Shown piece after piece: positions 28,899-38,142 of a stretch of 64,000 nt of DNA. Source of the DNA: Opitutales bacterium UBA2995 (lineage in GTDB: Bacteria; Verrucomicrobiota; Verrucomicrobiia; Opitutales; UBA2995); NCBI GenBank assembly GCA_002346535.1, contig DDZZ01000067.1:1-64000 (forward strand), given 5' to 3'. The notes beneath the pieces were generated by a model. The model did not search any database, was not told the DNA's origin, and was given only the letters and a program-made list of their open reading frames with translations. Each line of letters opens with the position of its first letter. Within the stretch, counting starts at the first letter, position 1. A program made the position numbers and the translations under genes.

Positions 28899-29960
28899 AT
28901 GAAACAAATTTCTATTTCAGCAACTGTCCTGGCCAGCCTGATTATAGTGGGTTGTACCTCAACTGAAAATTCAGTAGGTAAAGACGCAAAAATTCCTGTC
29001 AAAGTGGTCGTTGTTTCCATGTTTGAAAATGGCAAACACACAGGAGATGCACCGGGTGAAATGCAGTTTTGGGTCGAGCGGGGAAACTTTGACCAAAAAA
29101 TGGACTTTCCCCTGGGCCTGCACGACCTCTACTATCGCAATGATGGGGTGCTCCTCACCTGTACGGGTGGAGGAGTCACCAACGCAACGACCAGCATCAT
29201 GGCTCTGGGCATGGACGATCGATTCGATTTTTCCAAAGCTTATTGGTTAATTGCGGGAATCGCCGGGGTAGATCCCGATGATGCCGCGTTGGGAGATGCG
29301 CTTTGGGCGAAATGGGTCGTCGACGGAGACCTGACATACGAGATCGATGCGCGGGAAATCCCCGAAGACTGGGATTACGGATTCATCGCCCTCGGAGCAA
29401 AAGAACCCGACACTCTCGAAGATGGTTGGACAGTAGATACGATTGCATTTCAATTAAATCCAGATCTGGTTGAATGGGCCTACGAGCTGACCAAAGACAT
29501 CGACCTCGGTGATGACCCGGAAATAGCAGCTTTCAGGAAACAATTTGCAGGAAGACCAGAAGCAAATCGACCACCCAAGGTTCAAATCGGTGATACACTG
29601 GGATCAAGCACCTATTGGCACGGTAACATTCTGAACAATTGGGCAAATAATTGGATGAAACTTCATACCAATGGAGAAGCTCAATTCATGTCCACGAACA
29701 TGGAAGACAATGGAACACTCACAGCCCTTCACAGAATGGCCCGTGCTGGGTTAGCCGATACCGAAAGAATTCTCGTATTGAGAACCGCCAGCAACTTTTC
29801 CGCCCCACCTCCAGGGGAAGAAGCTGTCTGGAGCACCACGGCTGATTACCCCGCCGAAAGTATCCCCGCAAAGGAAGCCGCATACAAAGTAGGCAATAAG
29901 GTTCTCGAGGCCCTGCTGGACAACTGGGCGGAGTACGGCATTTCGACGCCACAACCATAA
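28899..29960 (+). CDS. Purine nucleoside permease (NUP) family lipoprotein
   Basis: A protein of 353 residues starting with a lipoprotein signal (lipobox IIVGC, cysteine about 19). The family signature is easy to see: VVVVSMFENG, the TCTGGGVTNAT motif, IAGIAGVDP, and later STNMEDNGTL. NUP proteins were named from a Candida nucleoside permease, but bacterial members are predicted to have a nucleoside-phosphorylase-like fold, so a periplasmic nucleoside-processing or binding role is also possible. It stands alone. Confidence 0.82.
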   Translation: MKQISISATVLASLIIVGCTSTENSVGKDAKIPVKVVVVSMFENGKHTGDAPGEMQFWVERGNFDQKMDFPLGLHDLYYRNDGVLLTCTGGGVTNATTSIMALGMDDRFDFSKAYWLIAGIAGVDPDDAALGDALWAKWVVDGDLTYEIDAREIPEDWDYGFIALGAKEPDTLEDGWTVDTIAFQLNPDLVEWAYELTKDIDLGDDPEIAAFRKQFAGRPEANRPPKVQIGDTLGSSTYWHGNILNNWANNWMKLHTNGEAQFMSTNMEDNGTLTALHRMARAGLADTERILVLRTASNFSAPPPGEEAVWSTTADYPAESIPAKEAAYKVGNKVLEALLDNWAEYGISTPQP

Positions 29961-30472
29961 TCTTCGCAAAATCCAGAAGCCCCCAAAAGTTAAGGGGGGT
30001 ATATGAGTCCTCGCTTGCAAGGTTCTTAAGTCTTCAAATATACCCAATCCGACGAATTATAAAAAACGAAACAGGTACGCACCTCCTTTGAGGGTTGGCA
30101 TTCCAATGAAATCGTAACTGACGTCGCTTTTCGCTTCATAACTATCGCGCTTCCCTTGGCAGCAAGGATTTTTATTTCCCTAAGATCCGCCTTAGATAGC
30201 GGCAGGAGAAAATACCGCCACTAAAACCTGGCAAAATTTTTGGAAGAATCGGTGGTAAGATTAGAACTGTTAAAGACAGAAGCTTCTGCTCTCCGGAAGA
30301 TACAGGACATTGAAGAGATCCTGGAATGGAGGTTAACGGAAAAACAAAACGACTGGATGGAACACCAATTTCGTTAGCAATGTATTAAGCGGCACCCCGA
30401 TTTTTCCAATTCCACCTAAGCGAACTATTTTAAGCATTGGAATAATTGTAAGAGGAACCAGCATCCTCGGTA
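29961..30472. other. 512-base gap with only short open frames
   Basis: No intact gene is seen. Two open runs without start codons deserve mention: a - strand run of about 60 codons between 30225 and 30015 (ADLREIKILAAKGSAIV), and a + strand run of about 45 codons ending at 30377 that would form an amphipathic helix (EASALRKIQDIEEILEW). Neither is recognised. I looked for a cobalamin riboswitch ahead of the BtuF-like gene. GCCACT occurs at about 30216, but the rest of the consensus is missing. Confidence 0.3.
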
Positions 30473-31483
30473 ATGATTCGCCTGGTCCAGCCTTTTGCCC
30501 ATTGTATCGCTTTTGCAATCGTAGCAGCTTTTGCGATTTCCTGTTCAAAGCAGGATGAATCTAAAGAGCCTCCGAAGGTGACCGAATCAGTATCCGCCCA
30601 AACAATCGAGATTCAGGACGCAAGAGATAGAATAGTTTTTCTCGATCGGCCTGCGATTGAAGTGGTCTCCCTTCTCCCAAGCATTACCGAGTATATGTTC
30701 GAACTGGACCAGGGGCACCTTTTGGTCGGTCGGACGAACTGGTGCAAGCACCCTCCGGAGGCACAGGAGGTGGAGGTCGTTGGAACCCTTGACAACCCGG
30801 TTGTTGAAACGCTGGTGCAACTCAACCCCGACCTTATTATCGCCAGTTCATTTTTGCGGCAGGAGCAGGTGGCTCATTTGGAGTCGCTCGGATTAACGGT
30901 TGCGGTGTTTGACCACCAAAGCTGGGACTCTGTGATCAGTGATCTCGACCGACTCGGACAACTCTTGGGCAACTCCGATGATATCAAAACATTGGTGAGT
31001 TGGATGGAACGCCATCGGAAATACGTAAATAATGAAATTGCTGAACTGAGAAGCCCAAAACCGATTACGACGGCAGTTTTGTATGCCTTGGAAAATCTTT
31101 ATTCAGCAGGTGAGGGAACTTTCATCGATGAAATGATCCAATTGGCAGGTGGGAAAAATTTGGGTGCAGACCTGTCATCGCCGTGGCCGATGTTTTCATT
31201 GGAAGAATTGTTAAAGAAGCAACCGGAAGTACTCCTTGTATCCACTGAAGCAGGAGAACCGAGCGCGTTGGCAGAAAAAATCAGGACAATGAGCCAAGGG
31301 GACGTATGGAGCCAAATAAAGGCTATTAAAAATAACCGGATTTATCTGCTCGACGGAGATACGTTGGCAGTCCCCGGTCCCAGGCAAAATATAGCATTGA
31401 TGCAAATCGCGGCAGCACTCCATCCGACACTGTTTGAAGCACCAGAACAGCTGGTACATGTGAACTTGCATAGCAATCAATAG
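30473..31483 (+). CDS. ABC transporter substrate-binding lipoprotein (BtuF-like)
   Basis: Periplasmic binding protein of cluster A-II type, 336 residues, with a lipoprotein signal (lipobox AISC, cysteine about 24). VVSLLPSITEYMFELD, VVGTLDNPVVETLVQLNPDLII and the C-terminal region PGPRQNIALMQIAAALHP match BtuF/FhuD/HemT proteins. The motif SITE-x-x and the tandem with BtuD- and BtuC-like genes suggest cobalamin or another corrinoid, with siderophore or haem as alternatives. It heads a three-gene importer operon. Confidence 0.82.
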   Translation: MIRLVQPFAHCIAFAIVAAFAISCSKQDESKEPPKVTESVSAQTIEIQDARDRIVFLDRPAIEVVSLLPSITEYMFELDQGHLLVGRTNWCKHPPEAQEVEVVGTLDNPVVETLVQLNPDLIIASSFLRQEQVAHLESLGLTVAVFDHQSWDSVISDLDRLGQLLGNSDDIKTLVSWMERHRKYVNNEIAELRSPKPITTAVLYALENLYSAGEGTFIDEMIQLAGGKNLGADLSSPWPMFSLEELLKKQPEVLLVSTEAGEPSALAEKIRTMSQGDVWSQIKAIKNNRIYLLDGDTLAVPGPRQNIALMQIAAALHPTLFEAPEQLVHVNLHSNQ

Positions 31484-31501
31484 ATAACCTACGGTCTGTT
31501 T

Positions 31502-32302
31502 GTGAGTTCGTTAACGTCTCCACTCATAGAGTTGAAGAACCTGGATCTGGGCTACGGTGCAAATCGAGTCATTTCGGAAATGAGCCTGGCAATCGAGGAA
31601 GGGGAATTTATCGGAGTGATTGGTCCCAATGGATCGGGAAAAAGCACTTTTCTTCATGGATTAAGCGGTATCCTGCCACCTTCAAACGGGGAGATCAGAC
31701 TATTTAATAAACCCTACTCAAACTTCTCACGAAGAGAACTTGCGCAGGTAATGGCGGTGGTTGAAGCCGCAGAAACACACACCTTTCAATTTTCGGTTGG
31801 AGAACTTGTGGAAATGGGCCGGACGCCCTACCTGAAACGCCTACAACCATTTTCTAATCAAGACCGGGAGGCCGTCCGCAAAGCCATGGAGGCCACAGAG
31901 GTCCTAGCCCTGGAAAGCCGGCCCATTAACGAACTGTCAAGCGGGGAAAGGCAAAGGGTGTTTCTAGCCAGAGCGTTAGCGCAGGAAACTGACATTTTGC
32001 TTTTGGACGAACCAACCACGCACCTGGACCTGAAACACCAGGTTGAAAGCTTTCAATTTCTGACCCAGCTGAACCGCGAACACAATCTTACGATCATTTG
32101 CATATCCCACGACATCAACTTGGCATCCGAGTATTGTTCTCGGCTTCTGATCTTTAAAGAGGGTTTAATAATTGCTGATGGTAGTCCTGAAGAAGTACTA
32201 ACTGCCGAGGTTTTAGAATCAGTTTTTGGAAAACATTTTTTCTTGGGAAATCATCCTCAAAGCGGACGACCTTTCGTCATCAATCCTGCCAAGAAAAAAT
32301 GA
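31502..32302 (+). CDS. ABC transporter ATP-binding protein (BtuD/FecE-like)
   Basis: ATPase of the importer, 266 residues, with a GTG start 18 bases after the binding-protein stop. Walker A is GPNGSGKST (41-49), the signature is LSSGERQRV (one change from LSGGQ), Walker B is ILLLDEPTTHLD and the switch histidine is in CISHDINLA. It overlaps the permease gene by four bases (ATGA). Confidence 0.9.
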   Translation: MSSLTSPLIELKNLDLGYGANRVISEMSLAIEEGEFIGVIGPNGSGKSTFLHGLSGILPPSNGEIRLFNKPYSNFSRRELAQVMAVVEAAETHTFQFSVGELVEMGRTPYLKRLQPFSNQDREAVRKAMEATEVLALESRPINELSSGERQRVFLARALAQETDILLLDEPTTHLDLKHQVESFQFLTQLNREHNLTIICISHDINLASEYCSRLLIFKEGLIIADGSPEEVLTAEVLESVFGKHFFLGNHPQSGRPFVINPAKKK

Positions 32303-33330
32303 CGCTACGAACCGACTCAGTTGCCAAATCGACTCATCTGTTTTTTATCGCAGGGGTATTGCTTTGCGTCGGACTGGCAGCATTGCTGGTCGGGCCTCAA
32401 GGAATGATTCATCCACTCACGTTATTCGAAACGATAGCGGCAAAATTGAGCTCATCGAATGAACCCCTAAATCAGAATGCGGTCATCCTATGGGAATTGA
32501 GGCTGCCAAGAGTTTTGGCCGGCATGTTTATTGGCGGAGGCCTCGCTGTATCAGGATCAATGGTACAAACTCTATTTAGAAATCCATTGGCCGAACCTTT
32601 CCTGATCGGCATATCGTCGGGCTCCGCTTTTGGGGCTGTTATAAGCGTAGCACTTGGGTTCTCATTTACCGGCTGGTCTGGAAACGCGACCACCCTGAGC
32701 TCATTTGCAGGTGGAATTGCAGTTGCCATTTTAGTCTACAATCTATCACGACGTGGAAAGCGCATCGCTATGGCGACTTTGCTTCTGACAGGCATAGCAA
32801 TAGGAGGTGTCCTGCAATCCTTTACCACATTTCTACTACTCAATTACGAGCTTCAACAGATTCGATCACTGATAGGTTGGATGATGGGAAGCCTGAGCTT
32901 TGTCGGCTGGCCGCAATTGGCGCTGCTAATTCCTTACACCGTAGTCGGGGTTGTAATAGCCTGGGTTTTTCACCGAGAGTTAAACGTGCTGGTCGCAGGG
33001 GAGCAGGCCGCCCAGCACATGGGGATTCCTCTAGAAAGAACGCGGCTGATATTGCTGATCATTGCCACGCTCCTTGCATCCGTAACCGTAGCTATTTGCG
33101 GCATTATCGCATTTATTGGGCTCATGGTCCCGCACATGGTACGTGCCCTATTGGGCGCAAACCATAAATTCCTTATTCCGGGCAGTGCATTAGGGGGCGG
33201 AACGCTGCTCATCCTTGCAGACCTGGGCGCTAGAATCATCCGGCCGGGGCAGGAGATACCAATCGGAATTATTACTAGCATCCTAGGTGGCCTCTTTTTT
33301 GTTTTTTTGGTGCAGACAAAGCGGTTCTGA
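32299..33330 (+). CDS. FecCD-family ABC permease (BtuC-like)
   Basis: Membrane subunit of 343 residues with about ten helices. Family motifs are LRLPRVLAGMFIGGGLAVSG, NPLAEPFLIGISSGSA, GIIAFIGLMVPHMVR (the coupling region that meets the ATPase) and IPIGIITSILGGLFFVFL. It completes a BtuF-BtuD-BtuC set for vitamin B12 or iron-chelate import. The 3' end abuts a decayed - strand gene. Confidence 0.9.
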   Translation: MTLRTDSVAKSTHLFFIAGVLLCVGLAALLVGPQGMIHPLTLFETIAAKLSSSNEPLNQNAVILWELRLPRVLAGMFIGGGLAVSGSMVQTLFRNPLAEPFLIGISSGSAFGAVISVALGFSFTGWSGNATTLSSFAGGIAVAILVYNLSRRGKRIAMATLLLTGIAIGGVLQSFTTFLLLNYELQQIRSLIGWMMGSLSFVGWPQLALLIPYTVVGVVIAWVFHRELNVLVAGEQAAQHMGIPLERTRLILLIIATLLASVTVAICGIIAFIGLMVPHMVRALLGANHKFLIPGSALGGGTLLILADLGARIIRPGQEIPIGIITSILGGLFFVFLVQTKRF

Positions 33331-33557
33331 CCGCATTGGAATCATCCACCATCACCGAAGCCTAATAACGGTCCTCCAGACCGCAAATATCCTTTTAATC
33401 GGGCAACATAGCCATCCATTGAAAACACAATATCCGGGCAATCAGTTTGTGCCGTGCACCGGAAGCCTCCTCCAACTTGGCTTGTAAGTCCTCCATACCA
33501 ATGTTCTTGTAACGATAGCAAGCGGCCTTACAAAGGCGGATTATCGGGGATGACTCT
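33331..33557 (-). pseudogene. Fragment of a Kbl-like glycine C-acetyltransferase
   Basis: Read on the - strand, this gap spells a segment of 2-amino-3-ketobutyrate CoA ligase or a close alpha-oxoamine synthase: IRLCKAACYRYKN, GMEDLQAKLEEASGARHKLIA, then in a shifted frame DIVFSMDGYVARLK, then back to DICGLEDRY, a TAG, and ASVMVDDSNAV, which equals the conserved VMVDDSHA motif (PLP-binding Asp). At least two frameshifts and a stop are present, and the similarity runs to the very end of the permease gene. Both ends of the original gene are missing. Confidence 0.7.
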
Positions 33558-33614
33558 ATTCTGGCAGTTATCTACGCTTGATCCAATAAGGGTTGAAGGT
33601 CTAAGGTTTGGAGG

Positions 33615-34895
33615 ATGACCCCAAGTTCCAACAATCAAAATTCTTCACCCGAATCAATGACCCGCCGAGACGCGATGAAACTCCTTGGAATTGGAGCTTC
33701 CAGCATTACTCTCGGAGGGTATCAGGCAAGCGCCCAAGGTTATTCGAAAAACGAAACCATTAATATTGGCCTGATTGGCTGCGGAGGCCGAATGCGGTCA
33801 CTCCATAGGGGGCTAAAACCCATCCCGGGAGTAAATATAGTATCCGTATGCGATGTTTATGATGACTTTCTAAATTCCATTCACGTGCTGGTCGGTGGCC
33901 GGGACCGTGAGGTGCAAAAAACCGGATACTATGAAGAAGTTTTGGGGCGGAAAGATATTGATGCAGTGATCGTCGCTACCACCGATCACTGGCATGTCCC
34001 TATCACCATCGATGCGGTTGAAGCGAGAAAGGATGTATACGTTGAAAAACCGGTGACCCATAAGCTGGAAGAAGGGCCTATACTCATTGAAGCCGTAAGA
34101 AGATCCGGCCGAAAAGTGCAGGTAGGAGCCCAACAGAGAACCATGCCACACCTCAAGGTACTGAAGCAGAAGCTTGATTCCGGTGAGATTGATCCGGGCA
34201 AGGTGACTCGTATCCACATGCAGTGGTGCCGAAACCTGGGACCCTGGCAAGGCGATCCACAATACAAAATAACTGAAAACCAGGTAAACTGGGGACGATT
34301 TCTCGGAAATGCGCCCGACCAGCCCTTCAACGCTTTACGGATGCGCAACTGGAGATGGATTTGGGACTTTGGGAACGGCCCATTGGGGGATTTAATGGTT
34401 CATTGGCTCGACGCAACCAATTGGCTGCTAAATCTTCCTCAAATCAGCCAAGCAATTATGTCAGGAGGCAAATACCATCGCAAAGGAAGCATGGAAACTC
34501 CGGACATCACTAATTGTGTAATGGAAATCCCAGAACTGGACATGCAACTAGACTATACAAACTCATTTAACAACAACTATATGAAAGCTTGTACCGTTAT
34601 TATGGGTACGGATGCTTCTATTTACTACGACAGAGGCCGTTACGAGGTATTGCCGCAGGGTAGAGGAAGAGATCCCGTCCCCGCACCCTCGGAGGTCGGC
34701 ATAGGAAGCAAAGGCTCAAGAGGCGCAGACTTCTTTTATGATTACAACGGAGAGACTTTGCATATCAGCGATTGGTTGACAGCGATTCGGGAAGACCGGG
34801 ATCCGGTGGATAACGTAGAGGCTGGAGTGCAGGCAGCCGCCGCTGCGCATTACGGCAATATCTCTTACCGAGAAAAGCGATTTGTTACGGTTTAA
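33615..34895 (+). CDS. Tat-exported Gfo/Idh/MocA oxidoreductase
   Basis: A 426-residue NAD(P)-dependent sugar oxidoreductase. The Tat signal is MTRRDAMKLLGIGASS (R17-R18) with a cleavage region near ASAQ. The nucleotide fold follows with IGLIGCGGRM near 52-61, and the catalytic motif VEKPVTHKL contains the conserved lysine. The C-terminal half includes the WGRFLGNAP and WRWIWDFGNGPLGDLMVHW features typical of the exported Planctomycete/Verrucomicrobial group. It probably carries a pre-bound cofactor and oxidises or reduces a sugar in the periplasm. A sulfatase gene follows 24 bases later. Confidence 0.88.
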   Translation: MTPSSNNQNSSPESMTRRDAMKLLGIGASSITLGGYQASAQGYSKNETINIGLIGCGGRMRSLHRGLKPIPGVNIVSVCDVYDDFLNSIHVLVGGRDREVQKTGYYEEVLGRKDIDAVIVATTDHWHVPITIDAVEARKDVYVEKPVTHKLEEGPILIEAVRRSGRKVQVGAQQRTMPHLKVLKQKLDSGEIDPGKVTRIHMQWCRNLGPWQGDPQYKITENQVNWGRFLGNAPDQPFNALRMRNWRWIWDFGNGPLGDLMVHWLDATNWLLNLPQISQAIMSGGKYHRKGSMETPDITNCVMEIPELDMQLDYTNSFNNNYMKACTVIMGTDASIYYDRGRYEVLPQGRGRDPVPAPSEVGIGSKGSRGADFFYDYNGETLHISDWLTAIREDRDPVDNVEAGVQAAAAAHYGNISYREKRFVTV

Positions 34896-34919
34896 CTTAT
34901 TTGACCCGTTAAAAATTCA

Positions 34920-36596
34920 ATGAAACTCCTCAGATTACTATTCCACGGTATTGTAGCTGTTTTTTCTATACTCTCTTTGGATCTATCAATAAAAGCGGAT
35001 AGTAGACCGAATATTCTCATCATCATGGTCGATGACATGGGATCATCAGACCCCGGATTTCAGGGCGGTGAAATCGAAACCCCCAATGTGGATCGGCTTG
35101 CTGCAAATGGACTGACCTTCACCAACTTTTACAACGCTGCAAGGTGCGGTCCAACCCGGGCCAGTATCTCTACGGGTTTATACAGTCATCAGGTTGGTTG
35201 CTACGAACTGGAGCCAGTTGAACCGGGCAACAACGTGTTTATTTCGGAACTGCTCGGTGACCATGGATATGTAACTTATATGTCCGGCAAATGGCATTTA
35301 GGAAACACGCCCGATAAACTACCGCCGGCACGCGGGTATGACCATTCCTACGCCTATCAAGGTTGCTGCGGCAGTTATTGGGATCCGGAAATTTACATTC
35401 TGGAATCTCCTACGGTTGAACCGGTCGATTATGGCCCAGATGGATTTCACGCTACAGATGCAACGACTGATTATGCGGTCAAATTTCTGGAGTATCACCA
35501 GCACAACGAAGAGGAGACACCCTTTTTCCTATACTTAGCCTATCAAGCACCTCACTCTCCTTTACATGCACCCAAGGAGCTGATCGAGAAATACATTCCG
35601 GTCTACGAGAAAGGATGGGACGAAGTACGTTGGAAGCGCTGGCAAAAAATGAAACGGTTGGGACTTTTTCCGGGCACTGATAGGTTGCCGCCGACCTCAG
35701 ATACACCCCCTTGGCATGATGAGTACGCACAACCAACAAAACTAAAAGAATGGGACTTAATCAGTAAAGAGCTTCAGCAGGATCAAATCATGCGAATGGC
35801 TATCTACGCTGCGATGATTGACCAGGTGGATCAGGGAATTGGTAAGGTGCTCGAGCAGTTGGAGGGAATGAATCAACTCGAAAACACGTTCCTAATATTC
35901 TTATCAGACAATGGTGCAAACTATGAAGGTGGTCCTTTCGGCGCAGATGGAATCCATACAGGAAGCCGACTGAAGAGCATGGGGCAAAACGGAACCCGGC
36001 ATCACCAGGCCGCGCATTGGGCCGCTGTCAGCAACACACCTTTTAAAGAGTATAAACATTTCAATCACGAAGGTGGCATTAATACACCAGCAGTGGTCCA
36101 CTGGCCTAAAGGACTCAACCGGAAAGGAGAACGCGACTCTCAGCGCTGCCATGTTATTGATGTCATGGCTACCGTCGCTGAAATCACGGGAGCAACCTAC
36201 CCCACTCAAAGATTGGGCCACGACATTCTCCCCATGGAAGGCACCAGCATGATGCCGGCTTTGAGAGGAGGAAGGTTAGCAGAGCGTGTATTGTGTTTCG
36301 AGCACGAGGCCAACCGAGCTATCTTTAAGGATAAGTATAAACTCGTCTCCAAAAACTACACCTCAACTGACGGATCACCGCATCATAATTGGGAGCTCTA
36401 CGATATCGATGCCGATCCTCTTGAACTTAATAACATCGCTTCCGACCATTACTACGACATTGTAATTCCTATGGCGAGGGAGTGGCACCACTGGGCAACA
36501 AGAACGGACGGAATCGTAGGTTACGAGAAATGGATGCTCAAGTTGCAGTACTACTGGAGAACAGGCTTGAGGACTTACTTGAATGATGCGTTCTGA
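34920..36596 (+). CDS. Secreted sulfatase (arylsulfatase A type)
   Basis: Hydrolyses sulfate esters outside the cytoplasm. A signal peptide covers about residues 1-26. Metal site aspartates D38 and D39 are in VDDMG, and the formylglycine motif is C76-G-P-T-R80 within RCGPTRASISTG. Further conserved parts are SGKWHLG near 121, FLYLAYQAPHSPLHAP near 202 and FLSDNGANYEGG. Length is 558 residues. It lies between a Gfo/Idh gene and a tripartite transporter, so its product may be imported by that system. An anaerobic or FGE-type maturase must be encoded elsewhere. Confidence 0.92.
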   Translation: MKLLRLLFHGIVAVFSILSLDLSIKADSRPNILIIMVDDMGSSDPGFQGGEIETPNVDRLAANGLTFTNFYNAARCGPTRASISTGLYSHQVGCYELEPVEPGNNVFISELLGDHGYVTYMSGKWHLGNTPDKLPPARGYDHSYAYQGCCGSYWDPEIYILESPTVEPVDYGPDGFHATDATTDYAVKFLEYHQHNEEETPFFLYLAYQAPHSPLHAPKELIEKYIPVYEKGWDEVRWKRWQKMKRLGLFPGTDRLPPTSDTPPWHDEYAQPTKLKEWDLISKELQQDQIMRMAIYAAMIDQVDQGIGKVLEQLEGMNQLENTFLIFLSDNGANYEGGPFGADGIHTGSRLKSMGQNGTRHHQAAHWAAVSNTPFKEYKHFNHEGGINTPAVVHWPKGLNRKGERDSQRCHVIDVMATVAEITGATYPTQRLGHDILPMEGTSMMPALRGGRLAERVLCFEHEANRAIFKDKYKLVSKNYTSTDGSPHHNWELYDIDADPLELNNIASDHYYDIVIPMAREWHHWATRTDGIVGYEKWMLKLQYYWRTGLRTYLNDAF

Positions 36597-36626
36597 TTCT
36601 CGTACTAATATTTCAAATACATCTCT

Positions 36627-37622
36627 ATGAAATTTATTCTCACATCGGCACTTTTCGCTGCGCTGTCGTTTTGCGCAGTATTATTTTTCAATGGCTGCAC
36701 ACCGGCCGATACGGAAACCAGTTCGGAGGATTATCCCAGCAAGACGATAACGTTGATTTGCCCCTGGGCGGCCGGTGGCGGAACGGACCGGCTCTCACGA
36801 TATATGGCTGACCAATTACAACGGGAATTGGGCAAGCCATGTGTGGTTGTAAACCGGACTGGAGGAAGTGGTGTAGTCGGACATTCAGCCGGAGCTTTGG
36901 CTAAACCGGATGGCCATACCATCACCATGATCACCTCCGAGCTGAACAGTATGCACTGGATGGGCATTACCGATCTCACCTACGAAAATTTTGACCCATT
37001 GCTGCAACTGAACGCCGACGCCGCAGCCATTATAGTACGGTCGGATTCGGAATGGAACTCGGTAAGTGATTTTTTAGACGCGGCACGAACCAATCCAGGG
37101 AAACTGACCATGTCGGGCACAGCAACCGGAGGTGTATGGGACTTGGCGCGGGCAGGCTTCCAGCTTGCAACCGACATACCAGTGAATGCCGTCCGATGGA
37201 TTCCTGCAAAGGGTGCCGCTCCATCGATTGTAGAACTCCTCGGAGGGCACATCGATGCGGTTTGTTGCAGTGTACCGGAAGCGATTAGCCAAATTGAGGC
37301 CGGGCAACTGAAAGCTCTTTGTGTCATGTCCGAAAATCGATTAAAAGATTATCCGGACATCCCAACCGTTAAAGAAGATGGCATCGATTGGATCGGCGTC
37401 GGCTGGCGAGGTTTGGGTATGCCCCAAAAGACTCCCCAAGCAATACTTGATAAGGTAGTTGCCGCCTGTAGCAAAATTGTTCGTTCGCCAGAGTATGAAT
37501 CATTCATGAAAAAGAACGGCTTCGCCATCAAAATTCGTGAAGGGATGGAATTTGGAACATTTTTGAAAGAACAGGATGACCAATGGAAGATTGTCGTCAA
37601 AGCGGCCGGGTATGCCAAATAA
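36627..37622 (+). CDS. tctC: Tripartite tricarboxylate transporter substrate-binding protein (TctC family)
   Basis: Periplasmic binding protein of 331 residues with a lipobox (FFNGC). Bug/TctC signatures are ITLICPWAAGGGTDRLSRYMA near 41 (in two short motifs), VVNRTGGSGVVGH and MSGTATGGVWD. Substrates of this family are di- and tricarboxylates and aromatic or sugar acids. The operon with a sulfatase hints at a sugar acid released from a sulfated substrate (inference). Its 3' end overlaps tctB. Confidence 0.88.
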   Translation: MKFILTSALFAALSFCAVLFFNGCTPADTETSSEDYPSKTITLICPWAAGGGTDRLSRYMADQLQRELGKPCVVVNRTGGSGVVGHSAGALAKPDGHTITMITSELNSMHWMGITDLTYENFDPLLQLNADAAAIIVRSDSEWNSVSDFLDAARTNPGKLTMSGTATGGVWDLARAGFQLATDIPVNAVRWIPAKGAAPSIVELLGGHIDAVCCSVPEAISQIEAGQLKALCVMSENRLKDYPDIPTVKEDGIDWIGVGWRGLGMPQKTPQAILDKVVAACSKIVRSPEYESFMKKNGFAIKIREGMEFGTFLKEQDDQWKIVVKAAGYAK

Positions 37623-38109
37623 CAAAGAAGAACTTGCAGCTTTAAAGTCTAAGGGAGACCTTTCTCTAGGTCTGGCCTTAATTGGGACTGCCCTGTTTGT
37701 GATATTCAACACGCAATACATTCAAGCCTTGGGCTTTGGGGAGAACTTTGATCCGGGACCCAAAGCATTTCCAATCGGCCTCTCAATTTTGCTTATCCTG
37801 GGAGGCGCTGTTGAGTTGTTTTTTGGTTGGCCTTATCGAAAGATGGAAAAAGGAAAGGGTAGCGACTCGACCAACCAAAAAAAGACCGTGTTGTTGTTAC
37901 TGAGTTTTTTGATTTATGTAGGACTGATGCCGATAGTCGGTTTTGCCTTATCCACACTACTGATAGCTACTTGGATGATGGTGCTCCTGGGCAATCATTG
38001 GATTAAATCATCCCTTGTATCCATTTTCCTGGTATGCCTGGTTCTAATTCTTTTTGGCAAACTTTTTAAAGTACCGCTACCAAACGGACTGCTTGGCTTA
38101 CCCTTTTGA
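37612..38109 (+). CDS. tctB: Tripartite tricarboxylate transporter small membrane subunit (TctB family)
   Basis: Small integral membrane protein with four hydrophobic segments. The ATG at 37612 is preferred; it overlaps the tctC stop by eleven bases, a normal coupling, whereas the ATG at 37576 adds 12 residues read from inside tctC. FDPGPKAFPIGLSILLILGG is the conserved entry to the second helix. TctB is poorly conserved as a family, so the call leans on topology and on its place between tctC and tctA. Confidence 0.8.
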   Translation: MPNNKEELAALKSKGDLSLGLALIGTALFVIFNTQYIQALGFGENFDPGPKAFPIGLSILLILGGAVELFFGWPYRKMEKGKGSDSTNQKKTVLLLLSFLIYVGLMPIVGFALSTLLIATWMMVLLGNHWIKSSLVSIFLVCLVLILFGKLFKVPLPNGLLGLPF

Positions 38110-38142
38110 GTAAGTTGGAGAAATTTATCAACTAATGGTTCA

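Noticed and set aside
29961..30000. Hairpin CCCCC...GGGGG after the nucleoside-permease gene as a terminator
   Set aside because: The stem is short and there is no T run after it.
29961..30472. Possible cobalamin riboswitch ahead of the BtuF-like gene
   Set aside because: Only a GCCACT hexamer is present; the other conserved boxes and a plausible fold are not seen.
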